Part shown: positions 1 to 12,200 of the stretch, piece by piece | How positions within the stretch are numbered: position 1 is the first letter of the stretch | How the letters are laid out: each line of letters begins with the position of its first letter | NCBI RefSeq assembly: GCF_000003815.2 | Contig: NC_049991.1 | Location: forward strand, 1,347,718-1,409,717 | Source: Branchiostoma floridae | Lineage: Eukaryota > Chordata > Leptocardii > Amphioxiformes > Branchiostomatidae | Direction of reading: 5' to 3' | DNA: 62,000 bases | Program-made: the position numbers and the translations under genes | Notes under the pieces: generated by a model | The model's input: only the letters and a program-made list of their open reading frames with translations | Told to the model about the DNA's origin: nothing | Databases searched by the model: none

Positions 1-309
1 ATTTGAATTGAAAGGCTGCCATCCTTCTCTAAGATAGATTTGGTGTCTAGAAAGGAGGCCGCATGATCAAAAAATTTCTCAGTTCTTGAGTGCTACAGTG
101 ATTTTTCATTTCAACTTAGTTGATGGGGATGGACACACAGACACACGCACCGCCGGTCCCAAAAACATAACCTACTTGGTAATAAATCCATTAACAGAGT
201 ACTGTGATGCAGCAATGACCATTTTGTTCATCTGCTTCTTTAGAAGTGAGTAGTGATTTAGTGGTGTATTATTTAGACTGATGTGGTGTCTGCCCCCCTC
301 CCCTTACAG

Positions 310-3300
310 GTCAGTTTGGATCAACCTTCCAGGTAACATCATCATGGTGACACTGGTGGCCTTCTCTGGGATGGTGCTGTTTGCTTTCTACAATGGTAGG
401 AAAGTGCACATTTCTTAAGCTAAGAGCACAACCCGCCGTACGTGCAAATACGTGCTGTCTACGTGCCAAAACATGGGCAATCTTTTGGGATCCCTAAGTG
501 GTAAGTACCGCCTCAGTACGAACTCATGGGGAATCTGACGGATTTTGGAGCAGGCAGACATGCCGTAGAACGTGCAGGCAAAGCTTTGTGTGCCATCGGG
601 CTGTGGATTCGCTCCCCGTACGTGCCAGTTAAGGCGACGCACCTGCCCTGTAGAGCCTGAACGTTTTCAGAAATACATGGCGTATGTGGCTTCCAAAAAA
701 AACGTACAGACAGATTGCACGTACGGCGGATTGTGCCCTTAGCTTAACACTGGTCTTGCATTGAGAAAATGTAAGATTTATATTTCAACTCTTTCATATT
801 TAACACAGCAGCTGGTTCGGAATCTGATGCCATGACTTGCAAAATGCAATATTGGAACTACCCCCAGAAATGTGGAGAAACACAAGTGTTCTGAACTCTG
901 TCTTCGATAAGTATACATCTTAAGACGCCGAGGTCAGAAACTTTCTGTCCCTCACTGGAACATTTCACCACATCATGGGGAGATTATTGTTGGCTAGAGC
1001 GCCAGATAACTGTGACATCCTCATCCATCTCAACACAAAGATCTACATGACAATTCTATCTAATAAATAATATGTCTACCTGGTATGCATGAAAACGAGG
1101 CTGAAGTGTGCAGGGGATTTTGGATGAATATTGAGGCTGTGATTGGGGGTTATCAAGGGCAGAATCTGATCATTGCAAATCAACTTTAGGTTGGATGCAT
1201 TTTCAAATCTATAGTAAACCTGGGCTGATTTAAAGGTTTAGAATTTATTTTTTCACTTTTCACATTAGCCACTGGTGCCAAGGGACAACAGACTCACCCT
1301 ACACCTAACTACACATCACCTGACCAGGTAAGACTCACCTTACACCTAACTACACATCACCTGACCAGGTAAGACATACTCTACACCTAACTACACATCA
1401 CCTGACCAGGTAAGACCTACTCTACACCTAACTACACATCACCTGACCAGGTAAGACCTACTCTACATCTAACTACACATCACCTGACCAGGTAAGACCT
1501 ACTCTACATCTAACTACACATCACCTGACCAGGTAAGACCTACTCTACACCTAACTACACATCACCTGGCCAAGTAAGACTCACCCCTAACCTAACTACA
1601 CATCACCTGACCAAGTAAGACTCAACCTACACCTAACTACACATCACCTGACCAAGTAAGACTCAACCTACACCTAACTACACATCACCTGACCAGGTTC
1701 AGATACCTCTTGGAACATTGCTGTTGTAACAATGTTTGTTTGAGGGCACCAAATTTTCTCAACTTCTGGCACATTTCGCATTGAAATGTGTGTTTTCTCA
1801 GGTGTCTATGACATAGATAAAATACAACATGGTGTATTCCTTATCACCGTTGGTCCCAGCCCGACCGACGGGTCGGATCACCCTCAGTCTTTCAGGAAGC
1901 TTGATTTGAATTTTGCCACCTAAAGATGTCAGATCAAAAAATTTTATGCCCCTTGCCAAACGTCAGCCTAAAAAAAGGCTAGGGTCAGCAGGTTTTTGAT
2001 AGGTCCCTAGGCCTGAAGACCTTCTTATATAGTACTAGTAGGCNNNNNNNNNNNNNNNNNNNNNNNNNNNNNNNNNNNNNNNNNNNNNNNNNNNNNNNNN
2101 NNNNNNNNNNNNNNNNNNNNNNNNNNNNNNNNNNNNNNNNNNNNNNNNNNNNNNNNNNNNNNNNNNNNNNNNNNNNNNNNNNNNNNNNNNNNNCTAACTC
2201 AAGTGTTATAAATGCAACAGTTATTGTCCCAGGTGTGTTAAAATGGAATGTAGGTGTTGATCTACACACACCAAGAAGGACCCCAATCTTTTTTATGAGT
2301 GTGGTGGGTTCTTTAGCATTTAAAGTGTCTGAGGTGTGATTGAATTTGGAGATAATGATTAGAAATGAACCGATCCTGAGATGCCCTGCCACTAGGGGTG
2401 GGTACCGGTACAGAAAATTCAGGTCCGGTTCAGGTCCAGAGGATCAGGTCCAGGTCCGGACCTGAACCTGGACCTGATTCAGTATTTGAAAACTTGTGAA
2501 TGGACGATACTCAAACCAATGGTCCATTTCGCTACAAAGAAATCTCTTTAAAAGAATTCGACTCCAACTGGCTTTTTAAGATCCTACTACTGTCTCTGTA
2601 CGATTGACTGTAAAACTTGGTAGAAATGACTATAGACTCTACTTTGCTCTTGGTATTTTCCTCGACAGTTAAGTCCCAAAACATAAGAATGTCTCATCAT
2701 ATAATTGTTCATTTTCCAATAGATCCAACATCCGGTCCACGGAATCTTTTTAGGTCCGGTTTTTCTGGACCGGTCCACTCACAGTAAGAAAAAACGGTTT
2801 TGTACTGGTACACCGTACCGTACTGGTACCCACCCCTACCTGCCACCTGATAAGCTTGGTTATGTTACACACCTCCCTGAGGTGGTTGTAGTGCTCTATT
2901 GCTCACTACAGTAGCTCTCTACATATAGGGGACTTGAGATGAGATGTTTATGTGGTATTCTGAATTTCCAATGCACAGATATGATATATTTTGAAATATC
3001 AGCAAGTGAAATGTTCTGTATTTTGTCTATCTTCCTTAAACTAGTGTTGCAGCTTCTGGGTTCAATGCCCTAGCGACCGTGACCCTTGTGGACATCATTC
3101 GACCAATCAGGAACCGGAGAAGACTGATGTCATCAGCAGGCAGTACTGCAGGACAGGAGGCCAGGGACACCTGGATATCCAGGGGACTGTGTGAGTCATC
3201 CAACTCCTCTTGTGTATCCCATCATGGTTACCTGTTTACTGCCTTGATCCTGAGGTGTAACACAAACTTTGTACAGTAAGTACAAGCTGTTAGGTTTCAT

Positions 3301-5951
3301 TCTCACACACCAAGATGTATGGTTTCTGCATAGTTTAGCAAGCATAACTTCAGAAACTGTGGATGGATCATGGTTAGGGGTGGATAAGGGTACAGAAAAT
3401 TCAGGTCCAGGTCTGGACCTAATCCTGGACCTGATTATAGTATTACAGCACCCCTTTGAAATAATATTGCCCCAATGTTCAGTGGAAGATCTGCCCAAGG
3501 CAGAGGATAGGGATGGATGGAGGGAGAGAGTCATGTTCATCCGTGCAACCAGCACCAGCGGATGATGATGATGAAAGATAACTAAAATTCTGACCTACTC
3601 TTCTTTACTTGGTAAAATATTTGAAACATCCTGATGATATTTTTGTGTTGTGTGCCTCCAGCCCTGTTCTACGGAGGACTGGCCATAGGACTGGCCTTTG
3701 TAGCATCGCAGATTGGCTCCCTCATTAAGGCAACCAACTCCATATTTGGTGCCCTGGGTGGACCCATGCTCGGCATCTTCACTCTGGGAGTGTTCTTTCC
3801 ATCTGCAAACACAGGGTAAGTCATTCAGGGGAAAATCTGTCACTCACTCACCATGCACTCACCATTCACTCACCACTCACTCATCACTCTCTGCACACTC
3901 TCTCACTGACACCTACTCACTCACCACACACACTATCACTTATAACTCATTCACTCTCTACTCATGCACCACACACTCATATAACACTCAACAATCACAC
4001 TCACTCATTCACACTCACATACCACTCACACATACTCTGTCACCACTCTCCACTCACTCGGAGATGCACACTCACACCCACTCACTAAACACTCACTCAC
4101 ATGACCACCCTTCCTTATCTGCCTTTTCCTGTTTCCCCTAGTTTATCTGTGGGACTAGAAAGGCCACAAAGCATAATAGGCAATAGACTGGATTGAAATA
4201 TGTTGTTTTTTGTTGCATCATTTGAAAATCCATCCATGTAGTTGGTGATGTATTGGGATTGGTCAATTTCAACAAAAGGTTGATATGGAACAGTACATTT
4301 TTGCATGGGGATGGAGATGGAGTGAAATATGCTGTATTTGCTCACGAGCAAATGGCGGCCTTTCTCATTGCTACTGTATCTGTCCTTATTGCAGGGGAGC
4401 CCTGACAGGTTTTACAGGGGGGATGTCTGTTGCCCTGTGGATGGCCATTGGAGCCTTCTTCAATAAAGACGACCAGGGAAACGTCAGCAAAAATGCCTTC
4501 TGGCTCTACAGAGTAAGTTTACAAATTGAACTTTTTGAAGTCTAGATATTGCTGTTAAGGTTTTATCTGAAACTAGATTTTAGCGACCTCATAATTTATG
4601 CATGATCATGTTTACCTTCAACTAACTACCCCCGGTAACACATGTCACAAGTATAAAGTTGCTATCATTTATCATAAGCATAAGCATTTTTGTATTAGTT
4701 ATGAAAATCAGTTCCTCATTTGTATGTTTGGTATCTGTTTATGTTCCACCTGTCATGAATTACATGTGTTACATTTATTGAAGTCCAGTTATGAAAAACA
4801 ATGGAATAACACAATTTCGTCATTAATCATGGAAATTAAGTCTTATTTTTACAGTGTGCATATCATTGTGTACATCATTGTAGGACTGGAGACGTTACAC
4901 ATAACACTCTCTCCAGCTTTTTAACTTGAGATTTGGTGTTACACCCACACTTTGCTTTTTCCAAATGTAATTTCTGCTTTTGATTTTTGTTCCCCCCACC
5001 CCCAGATTTCTTTCATGCTGTACAGTGTATTCACCTGGGTGATCACAGTTCTGATTGGCTACTTGGCTAGTCATGTGACCAGAAAAGCCTTGTCCCTGAA
5101 GGACGACATGGTCAACCCCAAACTTATCACACCCATTTGCAGGTTTGTGTGTCCTCATCTTGTCTCAAATTTAAATATTTTGGGAAAATGTGTTTAATTT
5201 GAGAATTTGTACTTGAGAGTTGTAAGACCATGTTGATTCAACTTCTTCAACTTGTATCACATGGGCTTCCATAGAATAGTGCTTTGCTTTGCTGCTGAAA
5301 TGTTACTGTCGTGACAAGTACTGATTTTTCACAAAATATGCAAATTTTCAGTATCTCATCAGTAGTAAGTTGGTAATCAACAGTACATTTTGTAATGGAT
5401 GAGCACCAGATCAGTAGTTGAATCAGTAACTGACAGCAGTGCATGAGCACCAGGTCAGTAGTTGAATTAGTAACTGAGTGGATGAGAACTAGATCAGTAG
5501 CTGAATCAGTGACCGGCAGTAGTGGATCAGTACTAGATCAGTAGTTGAATCAGTGACCGACAGTAGTGGATCAACACCAGATCAGTAGTTGAATCAATCA
5601 GTAACTGGCAGTAGCGGGCCACTTGACACCAATCAGTAGTTGAATCAGGGAGTCTTACCAGTAACTGACAGTAGCAGATCAGTAGCAGATTGCAGTAGTT
5701 GAATCTCGATTGGAAACTACAATAGTTAAAAGTCAGGCTGTAGCTGGTAGAAATATTTTAAGCAAGTTGGACTTTCTTTTGATCATCGAAAAATTAAGTG
5801 TGTGAGATAATTTGCAGACAAGAAAATGGTATGTTGTTTATTGTTCCATGACAGGCCCAAACTGAGTCGCAATATTCAGAACGACTCACCACTACCACTG
5901 CCAGACGAGGACTGTGCGGAAACTAGTGCACTTCTCAATGTGTCGGATTGA
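310..5951 (+). CDS. SLC5-family sodium-coupled solute transporter (SMCT/SMVT/NIS-like), 3' part of the gene
   Basis: Seven plus-strand exons join in phase: 310-395, 1269-1327, 3053-3190, 3662-3815, 4395-4512, 5006-5142 and 5855-5951 (TGA 5949-5951). All have AG acceptors and GT donors. The protein is a membrane symporter of the SLC5 type, which uses the Na+ gradient to import monocarboxylates, vitamins or iodide. Family marks are a membrane segment VWINLPGN, the ..TSPDQ junction, NALATVTLVDIIRP, SRGLSLFYGG, IFGALGGPMLGIFTLG, GALTGFTGGMSVALWMAIGAF, and a last transmembrane segment starting ISFMLYSVFTW before a short acidic tail. Between SPDQ and FNALATVT the family has about 35-40 more residues; that exon is not visible and probably lies in the gap at 2044-2193. 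Upstream exons lie left of the window. Substrate cannot be assigned. A 5' part of a similar gene starts at 14165, suggesting tandem duplication. Confidence 0.88.
415..747. mobile_element. MITE with TTAA target duplication and ~32-bp terminal inverted repeats
   Basis: The ends are inverted copies: TTAAGCTAAGAGCACAA at the left and TTGTGCCCTTAGCTTAA at the right, with further pairing through CCGCCGTACGTGC. A TTAA lies at each end (415-418 and 744-747), as for piggyBac or Kolobok-type transposition. No transposase is encoded. It sits in the intron after the first visible SLC5 exon. The open frame on its minus strand is a by-product. Confidence 0.85.
1328..1696 (+). repeat. 41-bp tandem array that multiplies the exon end and splice donor
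   Basis: Nine 41-bp units follow the true donor at 1327/1328. Each repeats the last 23 bases of the SLC5 exon (coding PNYTSPDQ) plus GTAAGA and a short spacer. GT dinucleotides of donor type fall at 1328, 1369, 1410, 1451, 1492, 1533, 1574, 1615 and 1656. Later units vary to CAA|GTAAG, and the final unit ends CAG|GTTCAG. Since 41 is not a multiple of three, use of the second donor runs into an in-frame TAA after 14 codons, so only the first donor keeps the frame. Confidence 0.9.
1815..1895. repeat. Dispersed repeat module shared with 7183-7255
   Basis: About 70 bases containing AATACAACATGGTGTATTCC and CGGGTCGGATCACCC match a second copy near 7183-7255 (AATACAACACGGTGTATTCC, CGGGTCGGATCGCCC). 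A weaker trace occurs near 55110. This is an intronic repeat fragment of unknown class. Confidence 0.6.
2044..2193. other. Assembly gap (150 N)
   Basis: Run of N inside the SLC5 intron between exons 1269-1327 and 3053-3190. The missing SLC5 exon (a 3n+1 length is needed to keep phase) probably lies here, since I find no matching coding stretch in the flanking intron. Confidence 0.95.
2393..2838. mobile_element. hAT-like MITE with perfect 8-bp target duplication
   Basis: Terminal inverted repeats begin TAGGGGTGGGTACCGGTAC and end with the inverse (GGTACCCACCCCTA). The flanks are identical 8-mers CCTGCCAC at 2385-2392 and 2839-2846. An internal block is rich in AGGTCC and GGACCTG palindromes. 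It encodes nothing recognisable. Partial copies of the same family lie at 3376-3440 and 45505-45592. Confidence 0.88.
3376..3440. repeat. Truncated copy of the TAGGGGTGGGTACC element
   Basis: Left end only: TTAGGGGTGGATAAGGGTAC followed by CAGAAAATTCAGGTCCAGG, matching the start of the element at 2393. No partner end is found nearby. It lies in the intron between exons 3053-3190 and 3662-3815. Confidence 0.7.
3838..4110. repeat. CACTCA-rich simple sequence
   Basis: The intron after exon 3662-3815 opens into a degenerate (CACTCAC)n tract with ACACTCA variants. The long open frame across it is a product of low complexity, not a gene. From 4115 to 4394 I see only unique intron sequence and the acceptor for exon 4395. 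Confidence 0.85.
4513..5005 (+). other. Intron, AT-rich, no further feature seen
   Basis: Intron between two SLC5 exons, phase 0 on both sides. It ends in a C-rich tract (CCCCCCACCCCCAG) that serves as polypyrimidine tract and acceptor. Confidence 0.7.
5375..5705. repeat. Minisatellite with AGATCAGTAGTTGAATCAGT core
   Basis: Degenerate tandem units of roughly 40-45 bases in the last SLC5 intron. They combine GATCAGTAGTTGAATCAGT with TAACTGACAGTAG. The units vary in length, so this is an old array. Confidence 0.8.
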
Positions 5952-6226
5952 AGATGAACGTTTCATTCTTACATTCCTGTTATTGTCTGGAATAAGAATA
6001 CTTCTGCCTTCTGGACTTGTATCCCAGTGTACAGGCACAGGCACTAACTATATAGTACATGGTTCTGTGTAAACGGTAGGTGTCAGACCATGTAAGTTGG
6101 CCATGTCAGAATCGATGTACAGATTTGCAGCCAAATTATTAGTTTGATAGTATTTTGATTTCTATACCATGCAATTTGATTTCTTGTTTCTTGGATTTTT
6201 CCACACAATTGGGGCAGGTGTGGCGA

Positions 6227-6232
6227 AATAAA
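6227..6232 (+). terminator. Candidate polyadenylation hexamer of the SLC5 gene
   Basis: AATAAA lies 276 bases after the TGA at 5949-5951 and is the first canonical hexamer I see. It would give a 3' UTR of about 0.3 kb. The cleavage site is not shown by sequence alone. Confidence 0.5.
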
Positions 6233-6853
6233 AAGGAAAAGAGGCATATTATATTAAACCCCATATTTACTTTGCACTGTGCAGGAACTTCAATACATTT
6301 ATGACCCCATGGAGCAAAATGTTAATATGACAATTAAAGGTTAAAAACATGAACAACTAATGAAGACAAGGTCTTTCTTCAATTTTTGGCACCAAAATAT
6401 TAGCATGTGCCCAGATAGAATGGTACATGTGTCCTTTTTTGTAAAATGTCGAAGACAATGAAATAGACAAATCTGACTAAGAACCAAAATAAGATTTTTG
6501 TGGCCTCAGCTGTTTCTACAATAGTGGGATGTGGCACAAGAGAGGTAGAAAAATTATGACCTGTTCCTACATGCCAAACTGTACACACTCCTGTATTATC
6601 CTTCATGTCTCTCTGCTGGTTTGTACAATACTTCAAAAGGTGTATATGGATGTAATGTAATGTCCACTGCAGATAGCTGTATTACAGTCATTATATATAT
6701 TGTATGGGCTGGAACCTCAGAAGTATATGTTATTATACAGATCTAGATTGAAATTTAAATTGAGCTGACAAATGCACTACATGCAAGTAAATAAGAATGA
6801 CAAGTTGATAAATGTTCTTAGATTGTGGAATCTCTGGCATCAAGTTTTTTTAG

Positions 6854-7697
6854 TTAAAGGCACCCAATGCAATATTAGGGCATTAAAACTGGAAATATTC
6901 TGGATAAGACAATCGGTACGATATCGACATTTATGTCATACCTTTGACGCGAAAATGTTTGATACGGGTGTTCTGGACCGGGCCATAACTTCCGTATCAG
7001 ACGGGCTCTAAGTTGTATCACACGGGCTCCATTTGAATAAATGGAACTGTTTCTAGCGGGCCGAGTGCGGCGCCATCGAAAGTTCGAATACCTGATTCGG
7101 ACGTTGGAGCATTACTGTTGCAACACTTTTTGTTCGTGTAACGTATGAAATATTGATACAAATGTGCTAGTATGGTGTAGTAAATATAGAATACAACACG
7201 GTGTATTCCGTATCACCCGAGGTTCCAGCCCGACTGCGGGTCGGATCGCCCGACGGCCGAATATATACTAGCACATTTGTGTCAATATTTCATACTTTGA
7301 GCATTTAAAAAGAACGCACAGACAGTCCAAAAATGGGCCCCTTTATCTATTATACACCGCAATTAATAAATTACCACAGGATCGAGCCACTAACGTTTTC
7401 CGGTAGGTAGTTCTCGGTCATTTCCGATGTGTGAGGTCACAGATTGCATTGAAACTGATTAACATGTTCGCAACTCGAAACCTGATTTGATCTAGTGACA
7501 ATATCTCTGGAAGCACTCCAAAAACTTGAAATAATGGCTGCCCCAGTGGCGCAGGCAGTGCTCAGATTGTTCATCTTTGCTCAATGAAGGTCAATATACA
7601 ATAGGATAGTGTTAATCAAACATGTATGAAAATGACTTTAAAATTGCATTTGGGAAAACGAGTTTCAAGGCCCTAATAATGCATTGGGCTCTTTTAA
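6854..7697. mobile_element. 844-bp TTAA-flanked DNA transposon remnant
   Basis: Imperfect inverted ends of about 45 bp (AGGCACCCAATGCAATATTA at the left; the inverse of AGAGCCCAATGCATTATTAG at the right) lie inside TTAA at 6854-6857 and 7694-7697. The interior holds an inverted pair (GAAATATTGATACAAATGTG near 7147 and its complement near 7267) and the shared module at 7183-7255. No transposase frame is visible. Confidence 0.78.
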
Positions 7698-9243
7698 TCA
7701 TGCTAAAATGCTAAATATTATATTTATGGTGGGTTGGTATCATGAAGTACATTGAACTGGCCTCTATGGCTAAAGAAAGAAAATTTAATAAAACCTGTGT
7801 ACAAACATCATGTTGTTTTTGCTTCTCTCTAAGCTAACTGTTAAACTCACACAATTGTATTACTTTTTTTCTAGTTTTTTCCCTGTCAACAGTACTAGAA
7901 CAAAACCGAATCCATCTATTGACTCACAGTAACCCGCTTCAACAGGGTCATCAATAAGTTTGTGGCCTCACCTAGAAAGAAGGTGCACAACTCAAATTTC
8001 ACTGCAAAGTTATAAAGTTTGAAGCCTTTTATAAAAGTCTACGAAAGTTGAAATCACTAATTGTGATCTTTATCATTATTTGCAGGCAACACCATTGTAA
8101 AAGTCTGTAACGCTAGGTGCAAGAGAAAAGGACCATTGAGCTGTGGAATTTTAGTTGTGTGCCATGTTTCTGACTAAGGCCCAGAACCTATTGATATGAT
8201 CAACCCTTGTGTACACATTTTAGTAACGTGGTAAAGGCCACTGTATGCATGAACTTTGACCAGTACTAAGTTTTAGTGTACTGAACTTTCACCTACTATC
8301 CTTAGAAATGCTTTCATACACCTAAAGGTGTGGGTTAAGTATACCTGATCCAACATTTCAAAGTAGATTAGACTTGCAGATCTTTCAGTGATATTTTGCA
8401 CAGTTCATGTTTAGAGCAGTCAAATAGAAGTATTTTGGAATGTTAACAGTGATTGTTAGTTTCCCTTATAATGCCCTTTAAGTTTGGGGGTCTCTGCTCT
8501 TAGGGTACAAGGTACATGGTCACTACACGGTCACTACACAGTCACTTCACGGTAGAAATTATGCCAAGCTGAGAAAATTTAAAGAGTTTACAGGTAACAG
8601 CGAACAGTAAATTTGGACTGAGCATTCAGGTTTGGACTATTGCTTCTAGACTTTCTTAGTTTATACCTACTTGGCAGATATTTTTTGATAGGTTCTATGT
8701 TACATAATGGATCATAATACCCCCCACATGCTTCATTAAAAACTAGAAAATTTCGAAATATTCCCAGAAAATTACCTGACAACTAGGTGTTTAAGACAAG
8801 CTATGTTAACTACAGCTTAACAGCTTAAACGCATGTCCAGCTACCAAGTGTTTACCTGAGTGTGTAAGTTTGCTACGGTACCACATTTGCTTCTGCTGTT
8901 GGCTTTCGTTATAGTTGGGACTTGTTTGGAAGCTTAAGTTTAATTTTGTGTACAGAAATACAGTCATATGGTTGTCTCAGGCTTTGATTTGAAGCCTTTC
9001 AATATGAATAAGTACTGAGGAAATGAGTCTGAGGGGATCAGGGGTTGATAACACATGATTATATTCAACTAATAATATATTTGACATGTTATGTTTATTC
9101 AAAACTGCAAGTCCTTGGCAGGAAGATGAAAGCAATTCATCCGCAAATCAGCAACATTCCATGTCATAGTTCAGATTTCCTACATAGAGGGACAGATTGC
9201 ATGACGTATCACTTTTACACCTAGCCAACAGTTTTCGACAAGC
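7698..9243. other. Intergenic stretch, nothing recognised
   Basis: AT-rich DNA between the SLC5 gene and the LRR gene. I see no coding exon, RNA gene or clear element. A small direct repeat (GGTCACTACACGGTCACTAC) occurs near 8518-8550. Confidence 0.6.
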
Positions 9244-9264
9244 CTATAATAATAGTCGATCAAG

Positions 9265-12200
9265 ATGGCGGTTAGGCTTCACTCCCTGCTCTTGGTTTTG
9301 AGTACTCTGCTACTTTTGCCGGCAACAGAACATGTGAGCAAAGCACTTCGTTGCCCAGATAGCTGCAGTCATTCCACCGTGTTTGGACAGAACCTTGTCT
9401 GTCGCTGTCCGGATAAAAATTGGGCGGGCTCGCCTTGCAGCTGGATTGGATACGGAGGAATGTACAGCTTCCCCGCATGTCTCGACGCCATACCAACCAA
9501 CTTCAACGAATCCACGGTAGCGATCTTCATCAAGCATCTCCGTTTGTCTACGATTCCGGAGCGGTCTTTTCCCGACAGTCCAAAACTGAAGCACCTTCAC
9601 ATTGGAGAGTCAAACATTTCCACGGTACAGCCAGGAGCTTTCCGAGGTCTCCCATTGGTGAATACTCTTGGCCTCCAGGATAACCGCATCTCCAGTCTTG
9701 GTACGTTCAAATTATTGATTTTAAGACTCACTTAAGTATAAATTAATGCGCATATCATGCATTATGTAGTCTGTGATGAAAGATGATTTTGAATCAGCAA
9801 TAAACTAATACCATAAAGGCAACATTTTAGACGAAAATGCAGGATGTTTCGAAATTAAGGGGAAAATTCCCTCCATGCATATACATTATAACAGTAAATT
9901 ACTGTTGTATTTGCTGTAATAGCTAATGCTTCAAATGTTATTGCCAGTTAAAACAACTTACATCCGACGTATTTATGATTAAAAGGATTTTTGATTGCCA
10001 TGCGGAATGTTGGTAAATTCGCCGGAAAAGACTTGCACTCTAACGTTCAAGGCACGCGTACCTTCCGCTACTGCCAAAATGACCCTGTTGGGAACTCCAA
10101 ATCCTTGCAAACCACGATTTTAAACCCAGCGCAAGGTGACATACAGCCGCTGTATGGTTGCAATAGGCGGTGTTTTTGTATCTATGGGACTGGAAATCGT
10201 GTGGCTGTGGCCGCATTGGACATATGGTTGATTTGTCCACTTGTCAACATGCCATACAGCTTGCAGCCTCATGGCTAAAATTTGTGTAATAACAAAACAT
10301 TCAGAGTTCTATCAAGCACGGTAAAATTACTAACACATTAAAATAACAAGTGTTACTAAAGCTTCAAATACAAGTTTAGAGAAAATACACAATCAAAAGC
10401 TCTTATTGCACATTAGGTAGTCATTGCACTTAAAGGTTGTATTATAACTAAGAGTGGGCAAATAGTACTGAACAGCATTTAAGTTTTTTATGTTTGTTGT
10501 CATCACTTTATCAGCGCTCGAAATACCACCTGCATATGCAGGTTAGTGCAGGGAAAATTGGAGCTGTGCAGGTATTTCTGGTATCTACCTGCACCTAACC
10601 TGCGCTGGTCCATGCACTGGGTTTTATACATAAATGTCCTATGATGTAGATGTATATGGATTGTTATTAGCCGCATTGACTGTTACCACCTATAGATTGT
10701 AAAAGAAAAAATATTAATGGTTTCTAAACAATTTTAGTATGATTCATACTTCCTAAATTCAGAGTGGTGCATGTAAAATTTGTCTGGAGCAGGTAATTTT
10801 CAGTGTTACCTGCACCAGTGCATGTATGCAGAAAAAGGTATTCCGAGCCCTGCTTTATCATAACAGTGCCATTAAATGTATTTTTCTTTCTTCATCATCA
10901 GAACCGGATACATTCCATGGGCTTGTAAAGGTAGTCAACTTGAGCCTTCGAAAGAACGCCATTTCTGTCATATCCCAACACGCATTCCGTGGCCTACCTG
11001 CCCTTACCAGGTTGCAGTTGTCCATGAACCGCCTGCGTTCCATGCCAGTTGATGCACTTCTGCCGCTCAAAGCACTGCTGTTTGCAAGTCTGGTAACAAA
11101 CCACATCACCACGATCGACAGCCAAGTGCTGCGTCTGAGCGAAAACCAGAAGTTGCGTCTGATGATAGCAGACAACGAGCTGAGCTGTGACGGGAATCTC
11201 ACGTGGTTCATCTGCAACCTACCAGACCTGAAACAGATTTCTGCTCCAGACGTCCTGAGGTGTGCATCACCGGCTGACCTGCATGGAATTCTCCTTGCCA
11301 CCATGAGGAAGGACGTCTGTCAGACTGTCACGGAAATGTCACGTCAGGGGAACGTATCCGGTAGACGTGACGGAATATCCAGGACGACAGGGCCTTGTAC
11401 CATCAACACCAGTCTGTACAACGCCATTCCTACAGAGATGCTGTACACAAGCAGTGCGACAGGCCTCGAGTTTACAGCAGGGATCGACACTGTCACTCTT
11501 CTTGGCGGCCCAATTGTAACAGAGCCCAATGACAGTCGCCACGTCAATGCCATCATCACTGCTGTCATTGTGCCCATCCTCCTTGTGTTGGCATTGGCAG
11601 TGGTTGTCTACCTGTACTGCTGTCATGGCGCAGGTTTGGCTCACCACAACGCAGCTGCCGAAACAGACGGAAGCGACAAGATCGAGCCGTATGCTGTGGT
11701 TTACTCAAACTCAGCCGGACTGCCGTTGTTTGATGGTGACTGTACAGCTTCAGGTGGAGGACCAACTCCCGTTCAGGACCAGACATTGGAAGGCAATGAC
11801 GACATTCAGCCGTACGCAGTGGCATACGTCGATGTGTCTGGGAAGGGGAAAAACGGCAAGCTTGCGCCGTATGCAACGACTTCCTTTGCTCACATCCAGA
11901 AGTCAGAGGACAATGATGACATTGAGCCTTACGCTGTGGCATACGTCGATGTGTCGGGGAAGGGGAAAAATGGCAAGCTTGCGCCGTATGCAACGACTTC
12001 CTTTGCTCACACCCAGACGTCAGAGGACAATGATGACATTGAGCCTTACGCTGTGGCTTACGTCGATGTGTCGGGGAAGGGGAAAAATGGCAAGCTTGCA
12101 CCGTACGCAACAACTACCATTGATGATGACCCAGGGCCACAGCTTCAGCCATATTCTGTGACCCACGATGATGACCCAGGGCCACAGCTTCAGCCATATT

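Noticed and set aside
1328-1696. CRISPR-like array
   Set aside because: Units are contiguous 41-bp copies with no spacers, in a eukaryotic intron.
7060-7105. tRNA gene suggested by AGTTCGAATACC
   Set aside because: No matching A box or acceptor stem at the right distance.
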